Shown in pieces: positions 1-8,335 of a stretch of 64,000 bases of DNA. The DNA is from WHTK01 sp965197795. Lineage in GTDB: Bacteria > Chloroflexota > Dehalococcoidia > DSTF01 > WHTK01. The stretch lies in contig OZ240228.1 of assembly GCA_965197795.1 (NCBI GenBank), forward strand, positions 2,666,001 to 2,730,000. The letters run 5' to 3'. The number at the start of each line of letters is the position of its first letter. Position 1 is the stretch's first letter. Both the position numbers and the translations under genes were made by a program. The notes under the pieces are model-generated. The model saw nothing but the letters and a program-made list of their open reading frames with translations, did not search any database and was not told where the DNA came from.

Positions 1-2
1 TC

Positions 3-683
3 GTGCGCCATGCTGTCAATCGCATCGTGGCCGGCTCCAGCAACTCCAGCATCCTGCAGTACGAAGACATGATCTCCTGCGGCATCCAGGGGCTCCTGGA
101 AGCTCACCGCACTTACGATCCTGAACGCGGCGCCAAGTTCTCTACCTACGCCCTGCCCCGCATCCGTGGCTCCATCCTCGATGCTCTGCGCGCAGCGCAT
201 CCCCTACCGCGTTCCCTGCAGAAGGCCTCGTCCGACATCGAACGCGCCATCTCAACCCTGTACGCGGACCTGGGACGCACGCCCACCAAGGCGGAGATCG
301 CCGAGCGTCTAGGCCTGCCCCTGGCTGAGCTCCTCACCGTCTCGCAGGCCACAAGCATTCGCGTCCTCTCGCTCGAGAGCCTGGCGGACATGACCGTTAA
401 CGGCGCGACCGAGAAGCTGACCGAGATGGCCGACGACGACCCGGGCATCGACCCTTATTCGGTGACCGAGAACCAGATCCTGCGCGGCCAGCTGCTCGAC
501 GCCATCGAGGACTTGCCTGAGCGCGAGCGCCAGATCATTCGCCTCTACTACATCGAGTCGCGATCCCTGAAAAGCATCGGCCAATCCATGGCGATCTCCG
601 AGTCGCGAGCATCGCAGCTCAGGCACCGCGCCATCCGCCGCCTGCGCAACGTGCTCGGCCAGGAGCTCGCCGAAGCCGCCTGA
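3..683 (+). CDS. fliA: FliA/WhiG-family RNA polymerase sigma factor (5' truncated by window edge)
   Basis: Sigma-70 family alternative sigma factor of the flagellar/sporulation (FliA/WhiG) type, which directs core RNA polymerase to motility-class promoters. The visible part begins inside region 2. 'YEDMISCGIQGLLEAH' is followed by 'KFSTYALPRIRGSILD', the region 2 core typical of FliA ('FETYAIPRIRGAILD'). A region 3 HTH follows at about residues 75-120. Region 4 ('LPERERQIIRLYYIES' then 'SRASQLRHRAIRRL') sits at the C-terminus. About 15-30 N-terminal residues lie outside the window; the GTG at position 3 is only the first visible codon. csrA follows convergently, and sigma-FliA plus CsrA commonly sit in flagellar regions, so flagellar genes probably lie to the left (inference). 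Family sure; exact regulon not. Confidence 0.88.
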   Translation: MRHAVNRIVAGSSNSSILQYEDMISCGIQGLLEAHRTYDPERGAKFSTYALPRIRGSILDALRAAHPLPRSLQKASSDIERAISTLYADLGRTPTKAEIAERLGLPLAELLTVSQATSIRVLSLESLADMTVNGATEKLTEMADDDPGIDPYSVTENQILRGQLLDAIEDLPERERQIIRLYYIESRSLKSIGQSMAISESRASQLRHRAIRRLRNVLGQELAEAA

Positions 684-725
684 CGCTTCTTCCCCTCACG
701 CAAAATGCGCCAGCCTGCCGCACCA

Positions 726-764
726 TGTCGTCCTGAGCCGCGATAGCAGGCGAAGGACCAAAGC
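726..764 (+). repeat. Dispersed intergenic repeat family RF1, copy 1
   Basis: Copy of a ~35-40 bp element, TGTCGTCCTGAGCC-(5-10 nt)-GGCGAAGGACCAAAGC, found 13 times between 0.7 and 30.4 kb, always in this orientation. The two halves (TCGTCCT and AGGAC) can pair as a weak hairpin. It lies between convergent fliA and csrA. Followed at 818-867 by CCCGTCTGCC-type short tandem units that also accompany other copies. Confidence 0.85.
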
Positions 765-952
765 AGCTTGCCCGCCTCAACCCTCCATCCCGCCAAACAC
801 GTCCCACGCAGCGGAGCCTGGGGCCCGTCTGCCTGTCTGCCCTGCGGCCCGTCTGCCCGTCTGCCCGTATTACTGTGCTTACCTTGTACTGCCGGAAATA
901 GAAAAGGACGACTCGTAAGCCGTCCCAGGTTTCGAACCGCCGCTTGGCGGCC

Positions 953-1198
953 TTACTCGTTCTTCTCGGGCTTCAGCGCCAGGGCGCCGTGCGTCGGAGC
1001 CAGGTTAGGCTGGCTCGGCCGGCGGATGGGTCTGACCTTGGAGTCGTCCTCCGTCACCAGCTCCTCGCGCAGCACGGCAACTTCTGCCGGCGCGGCGATC
1101 CCGAGCTTGACGCGGTCGCGTTCCACACCTAGCACCATGATCGTGATGTTGCCCTGAATGATGATCGACTGGTCGATTTTTCGCGTCAGTATCAGCAA
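953..1198 (-). CDS. csrA: Carbon storage regulator CsrA
   Basis: Small homodimeric RNA-binding translational regulator; it binds GGA motifs in leader RNAs and often controls flagellin and carbon metabolism. The N-terminus 'MLILTRKIDQSIIIQGN' and 'VLGVERDRVKLGIAAPAEV' are the diagnostic CsrA beta-strand core. The conserved 'VLREE' follows at about residues 43-47, where family members have the RNA-binding 'VHREE'; here His is Leu. At 81 residues it is slightly longer than the usual 60-75, with a Pro-rich tail. Its neighbour is a FliA-type sigma factor, consistent with a flagellar regulatory context. It is transcribed convergently to that gene. Confidence 0.93.
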   Translation of the reverse strand: MLILTRKIDQSIIIQGNITIMVLGVERDRVKLGIAAPAEVAVLREELVTEDDSKVRPIRRPSQPNLAPTHGALALKPEKNE

Positions 1199-1308
1199 TT
1201 GCCTACTCCGTGCACCGTATCCAGGCCTCTCTGCCCGGCAACGGACGTGATCTCCACTCGAAGTAAGTATCGGCAGTGAACCGCGGCGGAGTAGGGGCTA
1301 GATTCGAC

Positions 1309-1653
1309 CTAGGAGAGCCAGGCTTCGATCGACTGCCGCAGCGATGCCAGCGTAAACGGCTTGAGTACCACGCCGTCCGGATCGCTGCCCTCCGGTGGCT
1401 CGATACCCGTCAGCAACACGACGGGTATCGCCGCCGTGCGTTCGTCGGCCCGCAGGCGGCGCAACACCTCGTCGCCGCTCATGCCCGGCAGGCCAACATC
1501 CAACAGAATCAGGTCGGGATATTCAGGCGCCAGCGCTTCCAGCGCGTCTCGCCCGTCGCAAAAGGCTTCGACTTTGCAGTCCTGGCCCTCCAGGCTGAGA
1601 CTGACCAGCGATCGCACGGACGGCTCATCATCCACGACAAGAACGCGCTGCAT
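1309..1653 (-). CDS. Single-domain response regulator (CheY-like receiver)
   Basis: Stand-alone phosphoacceptor receiver domain of 114 residues. 'VLVVDDEPSVRSLV' supplies the acidic pair D8/D9, 'DLILLDVGLPGMSGDE' the phosphoacceptor D52, then T82 ('LLTG') and K98 ('LKPF'), so all catalytic positions are present. There is no output domain, so it probably acts by protein-protein contact (chemotaxis or phosphorelay). I chose the ATG at 1651-1653 because the domain begins there and the upstream gene stops at 1673, 19 bases away. The pair looks like one leftward operon. The cognate kinase is not visible. Confidence 0.9.
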   Translation of the reverse strand: MQRVLVVDDEPSVRSLVSLSLEGQDCKVEAFCDGRDALEALAPEYPDLILLDVGLPGMSGDEVLRRLRADERTAAIPVVLLTGIEPPEGSDPDGVVLKPFTLASLRQSIEAWLS

Positions 1654-1672
1654 CCCTGAATCCTCTATGGCC

Positions 1673-1927
1673 CTAGCGAATGTCGGCGTCCCAATCCGGG
1701 ATAGGATGTCTGGCGACAATGTGACCGATCTCAGCCTTCGCGCCGAAGTCGACCAGGTCCTTGTAAGTAGCATTGATCGCTCGGTCCAGCAAGCGCAGAC
1801 CCAGTGGGTTCAGGTCCTCGCTGTACTCGCGGCGCAGGCGGACCAGGCGTTCGAGACGGCGAATGAACAGCGCTTTGGTGAGACCCTCGCCGGACCCGGC
1901 GGGAGAGGGCGTCTCCGGTGACCTCAT
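1673..1927 (-). CDS. Small helical protein of unknown function
   Basis: 84-residue reading frame directly upstream of the response regulator and on the same strand. The C-terminal two thirds look like a real helical protein: 'ALFIRRLERLVRLRREYSED' followed by 'LGLRLLDRAINATYKDLVD'. The first ~15 residues come from DNA resembling the CCCTCTCC/GGAGAGGG repeat family (1880-1966), so the true start may be internal or the N-terminus may be repeat-derived. I do not recognise the family. Adjacency suggests co-transcription with the response regulator, possibly as a partner or target, but nothing in the sequence shows the role. Confidence 0.55.
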   Translation of the reverse strand: MRSPETPSPAGSGEGLTKALFIRRLERLVRLRREYSEDLNPLGLRLLDRAINATYKDLVDFGAKAEIGHIVARHPIPDWDADIR

Positions 1928-1978
1928 GGCTTCCTCCCGAAGAGACCCTCTCTCGCAGAGAGGGACGGTACGTTACTC

Positions 1979-2261
1979 GCTCTCTTCGGTTATCGGCACC
2001 GCGTCCAGGGCAACCAGACCCTTGCGCGGCGGCGACGGACGACGGACGTGCCCCGCCGACGGCCGTCGCCACGCCTGACTGCTGTCCGTGGTCCGGCTCG
2101 GCCCTGGGGTCGGGGGCGTCCAGCACGGCCGGGTAGACGCGCTCGCCGCCGCAATTGCGACAGTTCGCTTTGATCTCACCGTTCTGCGGCGCACCCAGTA
2201 CCCAGTGGTGGCGGCAGTCGGCTACGGCGATGGCGGGGTTGTCTTGCGTCCGTGCTTTCAT
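1979..2261 (-). CDS. Small Cys/His-motif protein (zinc-ribbon-like), probably frameshifted
   Basis: Begins 'MKARTQDNPAIAVAD', then 'CRHHWVLGAPQNGEI' and 'CRNCGGERVYPAV': a C-x-H-H-W ... C-x-x-C-G arrangement that looks like a small zinc-binding fold and occurs in short uncharacterised proteins of Chloroflexota (recollection, not searched). In the ATG frame the protein runs on for 176 codons through the repeat-like DNA and overlaps the next gene, which is implausible. A one-base shift near 2025-2035 moves into a frame ending with a natural-looking 'KGLVALDAVPITEESE' and a stop about 1974. I infer a ~95-residue protein broken by one frameshift; the exact 3' end is uncertain. It is divergent from the hydrolase gene at 2354. 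Confidence 0.45.
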
Positions 2262-2310
2262 AACGGGAGAACAATAGCGGCGCGGCGTCCGGCCACAACA
2301 TCGGGAGAAA

Positions 2311-2350
2311 CCCCTAAGTTTCCCGACTCGTTCTCGCTATAATCACGTCC
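2311..2350 (+). promoter_or_regulatory. Promoter-like element with perfect TATAAT, possibly giving a leaderless mRNA
   Basis: A perfect TATAAT lies at 2338-2343, only 10 bases before the ATG at 2354, so initiation at the usual distance would leave a leader of a few bases or none. The ~36 bp block AACCCC-AAGTTTCCCGA-TCG-TCT-CGC-TATAATC recurs almost identically at 7359-7396 upstream of the DUF427 gene. The -35 region is poorly conserved. Confidence 0.55.
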
Positions 2351-2353
2351 ACG

Positions 2354-3386
2354 ATGGACGCGCCACCTGTCCAGTACGTTAAGACCAGCGACGGCTACGA
2401 CATCGCGTGTTACGTCGCTGGCGAAGGCTGCACGGTTGTGGCCACGCCTATCCTCTGGAACCACATAAGCCGGCAGTGGGCTCCGGGCCTGCTGGGTCCC
2501 AAGTTTAGCGGACTGGCGGAGCGTTTCAGGCTTGTCCTCTACGATGGAAGAGGACAAGGGCTCTCGAGTCCCGGCCTGGCGGATTCAGCTTCTCTGGACG
2601 ATCTGGTTCTCGACCTCGAGGCAGTAGTTGATGGCATTGGCATTGAAGCTTAGTACTTTTGGGCCAGGCGGCGCCAGCAGTCATTGCCATTCGTTATGCG
2701 CTTAAGCATGCGGAGCGCGTACAGGCTCTGATTCTTACCAACTATACGGAATCCCCCAGCCGCTCAGATGCTTTGCTTCGGCTGGCCGAGGAGGACTGGC
2801 CATACTTCATCCAGGTCACAGCCCGCCTCGGATTCCCAGCTAACGACCCCAGACCCGCCGAGTCGGTTCTCACCGAGGCGATGTCCCAGACAGACTTCAT
2901 CCGTCAAGTGAAGGCCGTCCGGAGTGTCTCTGGAGAGGAATTACTAAAGTAGTCACTCTGCCGACACTCGTACTCGCGACTCGTGCTGGTGGACGCTCCG
3001 CCAGTACCGAAGAATCCGGTAAGCGATGGGCCGCGATGCTGCCCAAAGCGCGGCTCGTCTTGCTTGAAGGACCCGATTTTCTCGGACCGATGAAGCAAGG
3101 TGTGCCTGAAGGAGTACTGGCCATTTCCAGCTTCATAGAGAGCATCACTCCTCCAGTTCGCGAGTCCGAACCTGTAACCGTGAACTCGTCTGACCTGAAG
3201 CTCTCCGCCCGTGAGATCGAAGTCCTTCGCTTCGTCGCGGCCGGCAAAAGCAACCAGCAGATCGCCGACGAGCTCGTCATCAGCCTCAACACGGTGCGCC
3301 GTCACGTCAGCAAGATCTTCGACAAGACTGGCGTCACCAACCGCACCGAGGCTGCGGTTTACGCCCGCGAACACGGCCTGACGTAG
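2354..3386 (+). pseudogene. Alpha/beta hydrolase fused to LuxR-type HTH, two frameshifts
   Basis: Three consecutive open segments in three frames read as one ~344-residue protein. Segment 1 (2354-2653) has the hydrolase N-terminus ('LYDGRGQGLSSP'). Segment 2 (2659-2952) has 'VIAIRYALKHAERVQALIL'. Segment 3, entered near 2943, reads 'VVTLPTLVLATRAGGRS' and 'ARLVLLEGPDF', then a LuxR DNA-binding domain ('LSAREIEVLRFVAAGKSNQQ', 'NTVRRHVSKIFDKTGVTNRT'). Single-base breaks lie near 2650-2653 and 2945-2950; removing each restores continuity. The nucleophile elbow reads 'LLGQAAPAVIA', so the G-x-S-x-G serine is absent. The architecture suggests a ligand-sensing regulator that uses a catalytically dead hydrolase fold. 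Either a true pseudogene or two sequence errors. Confidence 0.8.
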
Positions 3387-3595
3387 TCCTTTCTGCTCAC
3401 CTGCTGCAGGACACATAGCACGATCGCACCATCGATCGGCTCCAAACGGGGCTCTCGGACCGAAAACACCGCGAAACAGTCCCGATTTTTGGTCCTCAGC
3501 AATCGTCCTTTCATATGATGGCTTCCTTGGCTGCCAAAACGACACTGCTCCTAGAAGACACCGCCGGTGTCATAGCAAGAAAAAGGAGCAGGAAA

Positions 3596-4036
3596 ATGAA
3601 ATTGGTCAGTACCTTCCCCGGCAACAGCAAGCGCATCAATCTTCAGCTAGCGTCGTTCGCAGGCGGCCTGGCACTAGCCACCATCGCCTTCATTGGCGGC
3701 GGTGAGATCCTCGGCGATGGGGGCGACACGGAGCAGACTGCATCGCTGGCGCGAGTCGAGTCCCGCTCAGTCGGCCTTGCCAACGTACCCGATTTTGGTT
3801 TCGTGGCAGCCGATCACTCGGCATTTAAGCAGTCTGTCCTTGCCTCGCGGTCCATCAGCCCTGTCATGGACGTACCCGACTTTGGCTTAGTAGCTGCCGA
3901 CTACTCGGCTTTTGGGCAGTCCGTCATTGCCTCCCAGGGGTTCACCAACGAAGCATCTGGAACACAGATCATCGATCCGCATCTCGGCACCGGAGTTGAG
4001 TCGATCTCAGTCATCGAGAGTGACTATCTTCAGTAG
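3596..4036 (+). CDS. Small membrane-anchored protein with duplicated VPDFG motif, function unknown
   Basis: 146 residues from the ATG at 3596, which has an excellent AAGGAG ribosome site at 3584-3588. Residues 1-16 are basic and polar. One hydrophobic segment at about 18-37 would place the rest outside the membrane. The exported part carries two near-identical 21-residue units, 64-84 and 93-113, each with VPDFG, VAAD, SAF and QSV. Acidic and Ser/Thr-rich sequence follows. No known domain recognised. The gene stands alone, with a strong terminator at 4067-4099, and is intact although its neighbours are decayed. The repeats may be binding or assembly units; that is a guess. Confidence 0.75.
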   Translation: MKLVSTFPGNSKRINLQLASFAGGLALATIAFIGGGEILGDGGDTEQTASLARVESRSVGLANVPDFGFVAADHSAFKQSVLASRSISPVMDVPDFGLVAADYSAFGQSVIASQGFTNEASGTQIIDPHLGTGVESISVIESDYLQ

Positions 4037-4066
4037 GCGATTACCTTGCATCTAATTGCTTCCGCT

Positions 4067-4099
4067 AAAGAGGGTCAGGCTTACGTCCTGACCCTCTTT
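4067..4099 (+). terminator. Intrinsic terminator-like hairpin
   Basis: Perfect 13-bp stem (AAAGAGGGTCAGG with its complement) around a 7-base loop, 30 bases after the stop of the VPDFG protein. The descending arm ends in CTCTTT. Confidence 0.85.
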
Positions 4100-4511
4100 A
4101 CGTCGTGGTCCAGACGGTTCCCCCTCAATCCAGCTCGCTAAGCAGCTCTGGTCAAATACGCGAGCAGCCCCCTTCGTCCACCAACGTCCACGGACCGCCT
4201 GGGCTTTGGGTTTGGAACTGAAGGGGATCCAACAGGTACGCGCAGGTTTCTGGACCGTCCACGAAACAGGCTGCTCCCCGCGGCTTTGACCAGCGCTAAC
4301 TACCCAAGTAGACTCTCCAGATGTGAATTCGCGTCTCGGCGACTGCGTCATACGGACCGATGATACCAGCTCCTTGAGCGGTTGGAGGAGTGTGCGCGGA
4401 GCCTAGAAACATTTGTTCGTCGCAAGTAGGCCGCGGCCACGACTAGCCGGAAGAGTCGAACCCGCGGTCTTGTTTTGCCAGTCGCGATCGGCTCTCCTCG
4501 ACGGAGAAGTC
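4100..4511. other. Gene-free stretch, no supported feature
   Basis: About 410 bases between the terminator and the ABC-F gene. A 99-codon minus-strand frame exists (4052-4351), but it runs through the terminator and shows no recognisable motif. Positions 4440-4475 contain a sequence faintly like a tRNA T-arm on the minus strand, but its stem does not pair. Possibly degraded coding DNA. Confidence 0.4.
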
Positions 4512-6370
4512 ATGAGTCTCATCTCACTTAGCAACGTTTCCGTCTCGTTCGGAGCCAACGACATCCTCGATAGCGTGACCTGCGAGGCCAACCCGCACGA
4601 GCGCATCGGTCTCGTCGGGCGAAACGGGGCCGGCAAGACAACCCTGCTTCACGTACTGGCCGGACTCGAGCGGGCTAGGACAGGACGGCGACATGCCGCC
4701 GGTTGGCTGCGCAGCGTCATCGTGGAGCAAATACCGGCCTCGACAGGCGACGCCGTCACCGTGCGAGATGAGGTGCTGTCATCCGTGCAGGACGTCGTGG
4801 CGCTGGAGGCCGCCCTCGCTGCGGCTGCGACGGCGATGGCGCGTGGGGACGCCGAAGCCGGGGAGCACTACGCCGACCTGCTTCAGAGGATGGAGAGCGA
4901 GGGCGCCTTCACGTACGAGGCGCGGTTCGCTCAGATCATGAGCGGCCTCGGATTCGATGAAGACGACTGGGACAAAACGCTGGCAGTGCTGAGTGGCGGT
5001 CAGCGCAGTCGCGTTGGCCTGGCGCGGGCCTTGATGTCCGAGCCGGATCTGCTGCTCATGGACGAGCCTACCAATCATCTCGACCTGCAGGGCCTGCGCT
5101 GGCTGGAGAGCTTCCTCTCAGCCTGGCACGGCACCCTGGTTGTAACGTCTCATGACCGCTACTTCCTGGACAAAGTCGCGACGCGAATCTGGCAGGTGGA
5201 GAGCCGCCGTCTCAGGTCCTATCCCGGCAACTACAGCAAATACGAAGCCTTGCGTGCCTCAAATACCGAACGTCAACAGCGCGAACTCGAGCGTCAGAAG
5301 GAGTACGTCGCCAAGCAGGAAGCCTTTATCCGCCGCTATGGCGCCGGCCAGCGTGCCGCAGAGGCCCAGGGACGCGCCAAGCGCCTGGCACGTCTTGAGC
5401 GCATCGAGGCGCCGGTTCGCCAGCGGTCGGTGCGCTTCAACTTCAGGTCCCGCCGTAGCGGTGAGGTCGTGCTGCGCACGCAGGCGATGACGGTGGGCCA
5501 CGAAGACACTCCCATGCTTGAGGGTAGGCGACCTAGAGCTGGAACGAGGCGCTCGGGTGGCTCTGGTCGGACGCAATGGCGCCGGCAAGTCGACCCTGCT
5601 GCGTACGATCTCTGGTGACCTCGCGCCCGTAGAAGGCGAAGCGAGTCTTGGCGCAAACGTCAGCGTTGCTCATTACTGGCAGGAGGCCGAGGGCCTGGAC
5701 GGCTCGCTGACGGTCCTCCAGGAACTGCTTCGCGACGACCCCGACATACAGGCAGCGCGCGACCTCGCAGGGCGCTTCTTGTTCGGCGGCAAAGAGGTGA
5801 CAAAGAGCGTCGGCAGCCTTAGCGGCGGCGAGCGCAGCAGGCTTGCGCTAGCCAAGCTGGTGCGGTCCGGCGCCAACCTCCTTCTGCTGGACGAACCGAC
5901 GAACCACCTCGATATCCCCAGCCGAGAGGCACTAGAGGACGCCCTGACTGCTTTCGATGGAACACTGCTGTTCGCCTCGCACGACCGCCGCCTGATCGAC
6001 CGGCTCGCCAACCGTCTGTGGGTTATTGAAGACGGCAGATTGATCCAGTTAGACGGCTCGTTGGCGGAGTACGACACAGAGGTCGAGCCGGAAACCGTAA
6101 CTGCGCAACCAAAGCCTGAGGGCCGGCCGCAGCAGCTCTCTAGTAACGAACAGCGTCGCCTTTGACGAGGCGCTCGGGTTGCTGGAGGCAGCGATTACAG
6201 ACAAAGAAGGGGAGATCGAGAGCCTTGAGGAGTCGATCAACCGCGCCAACCGGGAAGGCGATGCTGCTCTCGTGGGAGAGCTAGGCCTGCGTTTCGAGGC
6301 GCTGCGCGAGGAAGTCGAGCAGCTGCTCATCCAATGGACGGACCAAAATCAGGATGCGACTAAGCCTTAG
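4512..6370 (+). pseudogene. ABC-F family ATPase (twin ATP-binding cassettes), two frameshifts
   Basis: Soluble twin-cassette ABC-F protein of ~619 residues that would act on the ribosome (translation factor or antibiotic protection). It starts at the ATG at 4512 after GGAG. Cassette 1: Walker A 'GLVGRNGAGKTT', signature 'LSGGQRSRVGLARAL', Walker B 'LLLMDEPTNHLD'. The linker has the charged helical 'ERQKEYVAKQEAFIRR'. Cassette 2: 'ALVGRNGAGKST', 'LSGGERSRLALAKL', 'LLLLDEPTNHLD'. A C-terminal coiled coil ('DKEGEIESLEESINRANRE') follows. Frame breaks lie near 5522 (within 'PMLE / VGDLELERG') and near 6160 ('EQRR / FDEALGLLEAA'); each is a one-base change. All motifs are preserved, so decay is recent or the breaks are sequence errors. 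Confidence 0.85.
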
Positions 6371-7321
6371 CCCTCGATCGCTGAATCTACGGATCGTCCG
6401 GGCAGTCGGTGCGGCCCGAGAAACCGCGCCGCGTTCTTTCCCTCGGATCGGCCTACTCCCCCTCCTCTGCGCCGTCTGGCTGACTTCGTCCTGTAGCGGC
6501 AGCACCGCCGATCCGGATGTACCAGGCACGCCTATGACCCCGGCCTCTATAACGAGCGAAGGCCCGGCTGCATCGACTGACAAGGCAACTTTCACTGTCA
6601 TGACTTACAACACGGGTCTGGCTGGAGGCCCAAGTAACCTCGACCTTCGAGAGCCGGGGGAGCGCCTGCCTGATCTCGTCGCGTTGATTACGGACGTCGG
6701 CGCCGACATCGTCGGGCTCCAAGAGGTGAGCGCCCAGCATCGGGCTGCTTTCGAGTCGCGGCTCAGCAGCTTCTACGAGTTCTACGATGGCGAAGACGCC
6801 CGCAACGGCGAGGTGATCTTGCTCGCGCGAGATACCTTCACCGTGCGAGAGCACGGTGTTGAAGCTTTCGCTTCGGACTGCCGTTCCGACTTGAAGGTGA
6901 CCTACCTGGTAGCTGAAACATCAGCCGGCCAAACGATCGGGCTGATCAACACACATCTCTGCCGTCCCAACCCAGCGAGTAACGTCGAGCAACTGGCCGA
7001 CGTCATGACCAAGCGATTAAGCGATCTGCCAGTGATCTTGACGGGGGCTCTGAACGCGGCCGAAGGCTCCGACACGATCAACTATCTCATGGGCTTGGGA
7101 GCGGCCGACCAAGGGACCAATCCGACCCCACTTCAAGACTCCTGGAGTCTCGCTGCCAAAGCAGAGTCGAAGAGAGAAGCTGGAGCGATCCCCATAGATT
7201 GGATCCTGGTCGCGGACGGGGCGGCGGAGTTCAGATCGACGTCACCGGCGCATCGGCCGTGCTTGACCCGGCGCAGGCTTCTGACCACATCGCCATTACG
7301 GCCACGCTTCAGCTCAGATAG
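6354..7321 (+). pseudogene. Endonuclease/exonuclease/phosphatase-family lipoprotein, frameshifted near C-terminus
   Basis: Starts inside the last codons of the ABC-F gene (17-base overlap). It has a long basic N-terminus, a hydrophobic stretch and a lipobox-like 'LTSSCSG', so probably a secreted lipoprotein. The EEP fold shows 'FTVMTYNTGLAGG', 'IVGLQEVSAQH', 'INTHLCRPN', 'VILTGALNAAEG' and 'IPIDWILV'. The usual catalytic G-D-x-N is G-A-L-N here, so the Asp is missing. After about 7228 the frame loses the domain; a one-base shift restores 'SDHIAITATLQLR' and a stop at 7319-7321, the canonical SDH ending. Unshifted, the frame runs to 7361 with unrelated sequence. Missing Asp plus frameshift point to real decay. 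Confidence 0.75.
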
Positions 7322-7358
7322 GCTCTGTCCTGATCGGACTTATGCCGTTGAGCGACCC

Positions 7359-7396
7359 TAACCCCCTGAGTTTCCCGATCGGTCTTCGCTATAATC
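7359..7396 (+). promoter_or_regulatory. Promoter-like element, second copy
   Basis: Near-identical to the block at 2311-2345 (AACCCC, GAGTTTCCCGA, CTTCGC, then TATAAT at 7390-7395). Here the ATG lies 67 bases downstream of the -10, leaving a normal leader with its own AGGAG. Two copies before unrelated genes suggest a shared promoter class or a mobile promoter module. Confidence 0.55.
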
Positions 7397-7462
7397 GCTC
7401 CGCCTGAGACCGCCGCCGTCCCGACTGTTAGCCGCCAACTCACCACATCCACAGGAGTAAGC

Positions 7463-8290
7463 ATGATGAACAGCGCCACCGAAAGCCCCGCCGGGTTTCG
7501 CAACGATTCGATTCACATCGTCGGTTGCCTCAAGCACGTACGTTGCTACTTCGCGGGCGTGGCCGTCGCGGATACCAACCGCGCCCTCATCCAGCGTTCG
7601 GTCGGCTACCGGCGCAGCACGCCCGTGTACTACTTTCCGACCGACGACGTGCGCATGGACCTGCTCCTGCCCAGCGTCAGCCTCAAGAACGATCCTCACC
7701 TCGGCGACGCGACGTACTTCACGCTCGAGGCCGGCGGACGCAGCGCCGAGGACGCCGCCTGGCGCTTTGGCGAGCCCTTCGCCACGGCCGACGGCGCCGG
7801 CCGCGACGACGCTCCCGACCTGCGCGGCTACGTCGCCTTCGTCTGGGACAAGCTCGACTCGTGGTTCGAAGAGGACGAGGAGGTCTTCAAGCACGTCCGC
7901 GACCCCTACAAGCGGACCGATTGCCTGCCCAGCAGCCGCCACGTCCGCGTCGTGCTCGGCGGCGAGACCGTAGCCGAGACCCACCGGCCCATCCTTCTGT
8001 ACGAGACCGGCTACCTGGCGCGCTACTACATCCCGCGGCTCGACGTGCGGATGGACCTCCTCCGCGACAGCGACACGGTCAGCCGTTGCCCCTACAAGGG
8101 CCTCGCCCACTACCACTCGGTTGAAGTCGGCGGCCGGCTGCACGAAGACATCGCCTGGTACTACCCCCACGCGACCAACGAGTCCGCGCCGATCGCTGGC
8201 GGTTACATCTGCTTCTACGACGAGCGGGTCGAAAGCGTAGAGGTCGACGGCATCGCCAATCCATCGCCACAGCCGCTCTTCCGCTACTAG
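7463..8290 (+). CDS. Tandem DUF427-domain protein
   Basis: 275 residues made of two DUF427 units. Unit 1 (about 15-130) begins 'HVRCYFAGVAVADTNRALI' and unit 2 (about 148-255) begins 'HVRVVLGGETVAETHRPIL'. Each continues with a Tyr-rich 'PVYYFP' or 'ARYYIP' strand and 'VRMDLL', then an Ala-Trp motif ('DAAWRF', 'DIAWYY') and a terminal '(Y)(V/I)xFxxxxxxS' strand. DUF427 is a small beta-rich fold of unknown activity. RBS AGGAG precedes ATGATG at 7463. Upstream is the TATAAT element. It appears intact and single. Confidence 0.88.
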   Translation: MMNSATESPAGFRNDSIHIVGCLKHVRCYFAGVAVADTNRALIQRSVGYRRSTPVYYFPTDDVRMDLLLPSVSLKNDPHLGDATYFTLEAGGRSAEDAAWRFGEPFATADGAGRDDAPDLRGYVAFVWDKLDSWFEEDEEVFKHVRDPYKRTDCLPSSRHVRVVLGGETVAETHRPILLYETGYLARYYIPRLDVRMDLLRDSDTVSRCPYKGLAHYHSVEVGGRLHEDIAWYYPHATNESAPIAGGYICFYDERVESVEVDGIANPSPQPLFRY

Positions 8291-8335
8291 CGGCGCCGCC
8301 AGGCTATCGATTTGAAGAGCTGGAATGCAACGGTC

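Noticed and set aside
4440..4475. tRNA-like T-arm (GCGGGTTCGACTC) on the minus strand
   Set aside because: The T-stem does not pair, and no anticodon or D-arm can be folded; at most a remnant.
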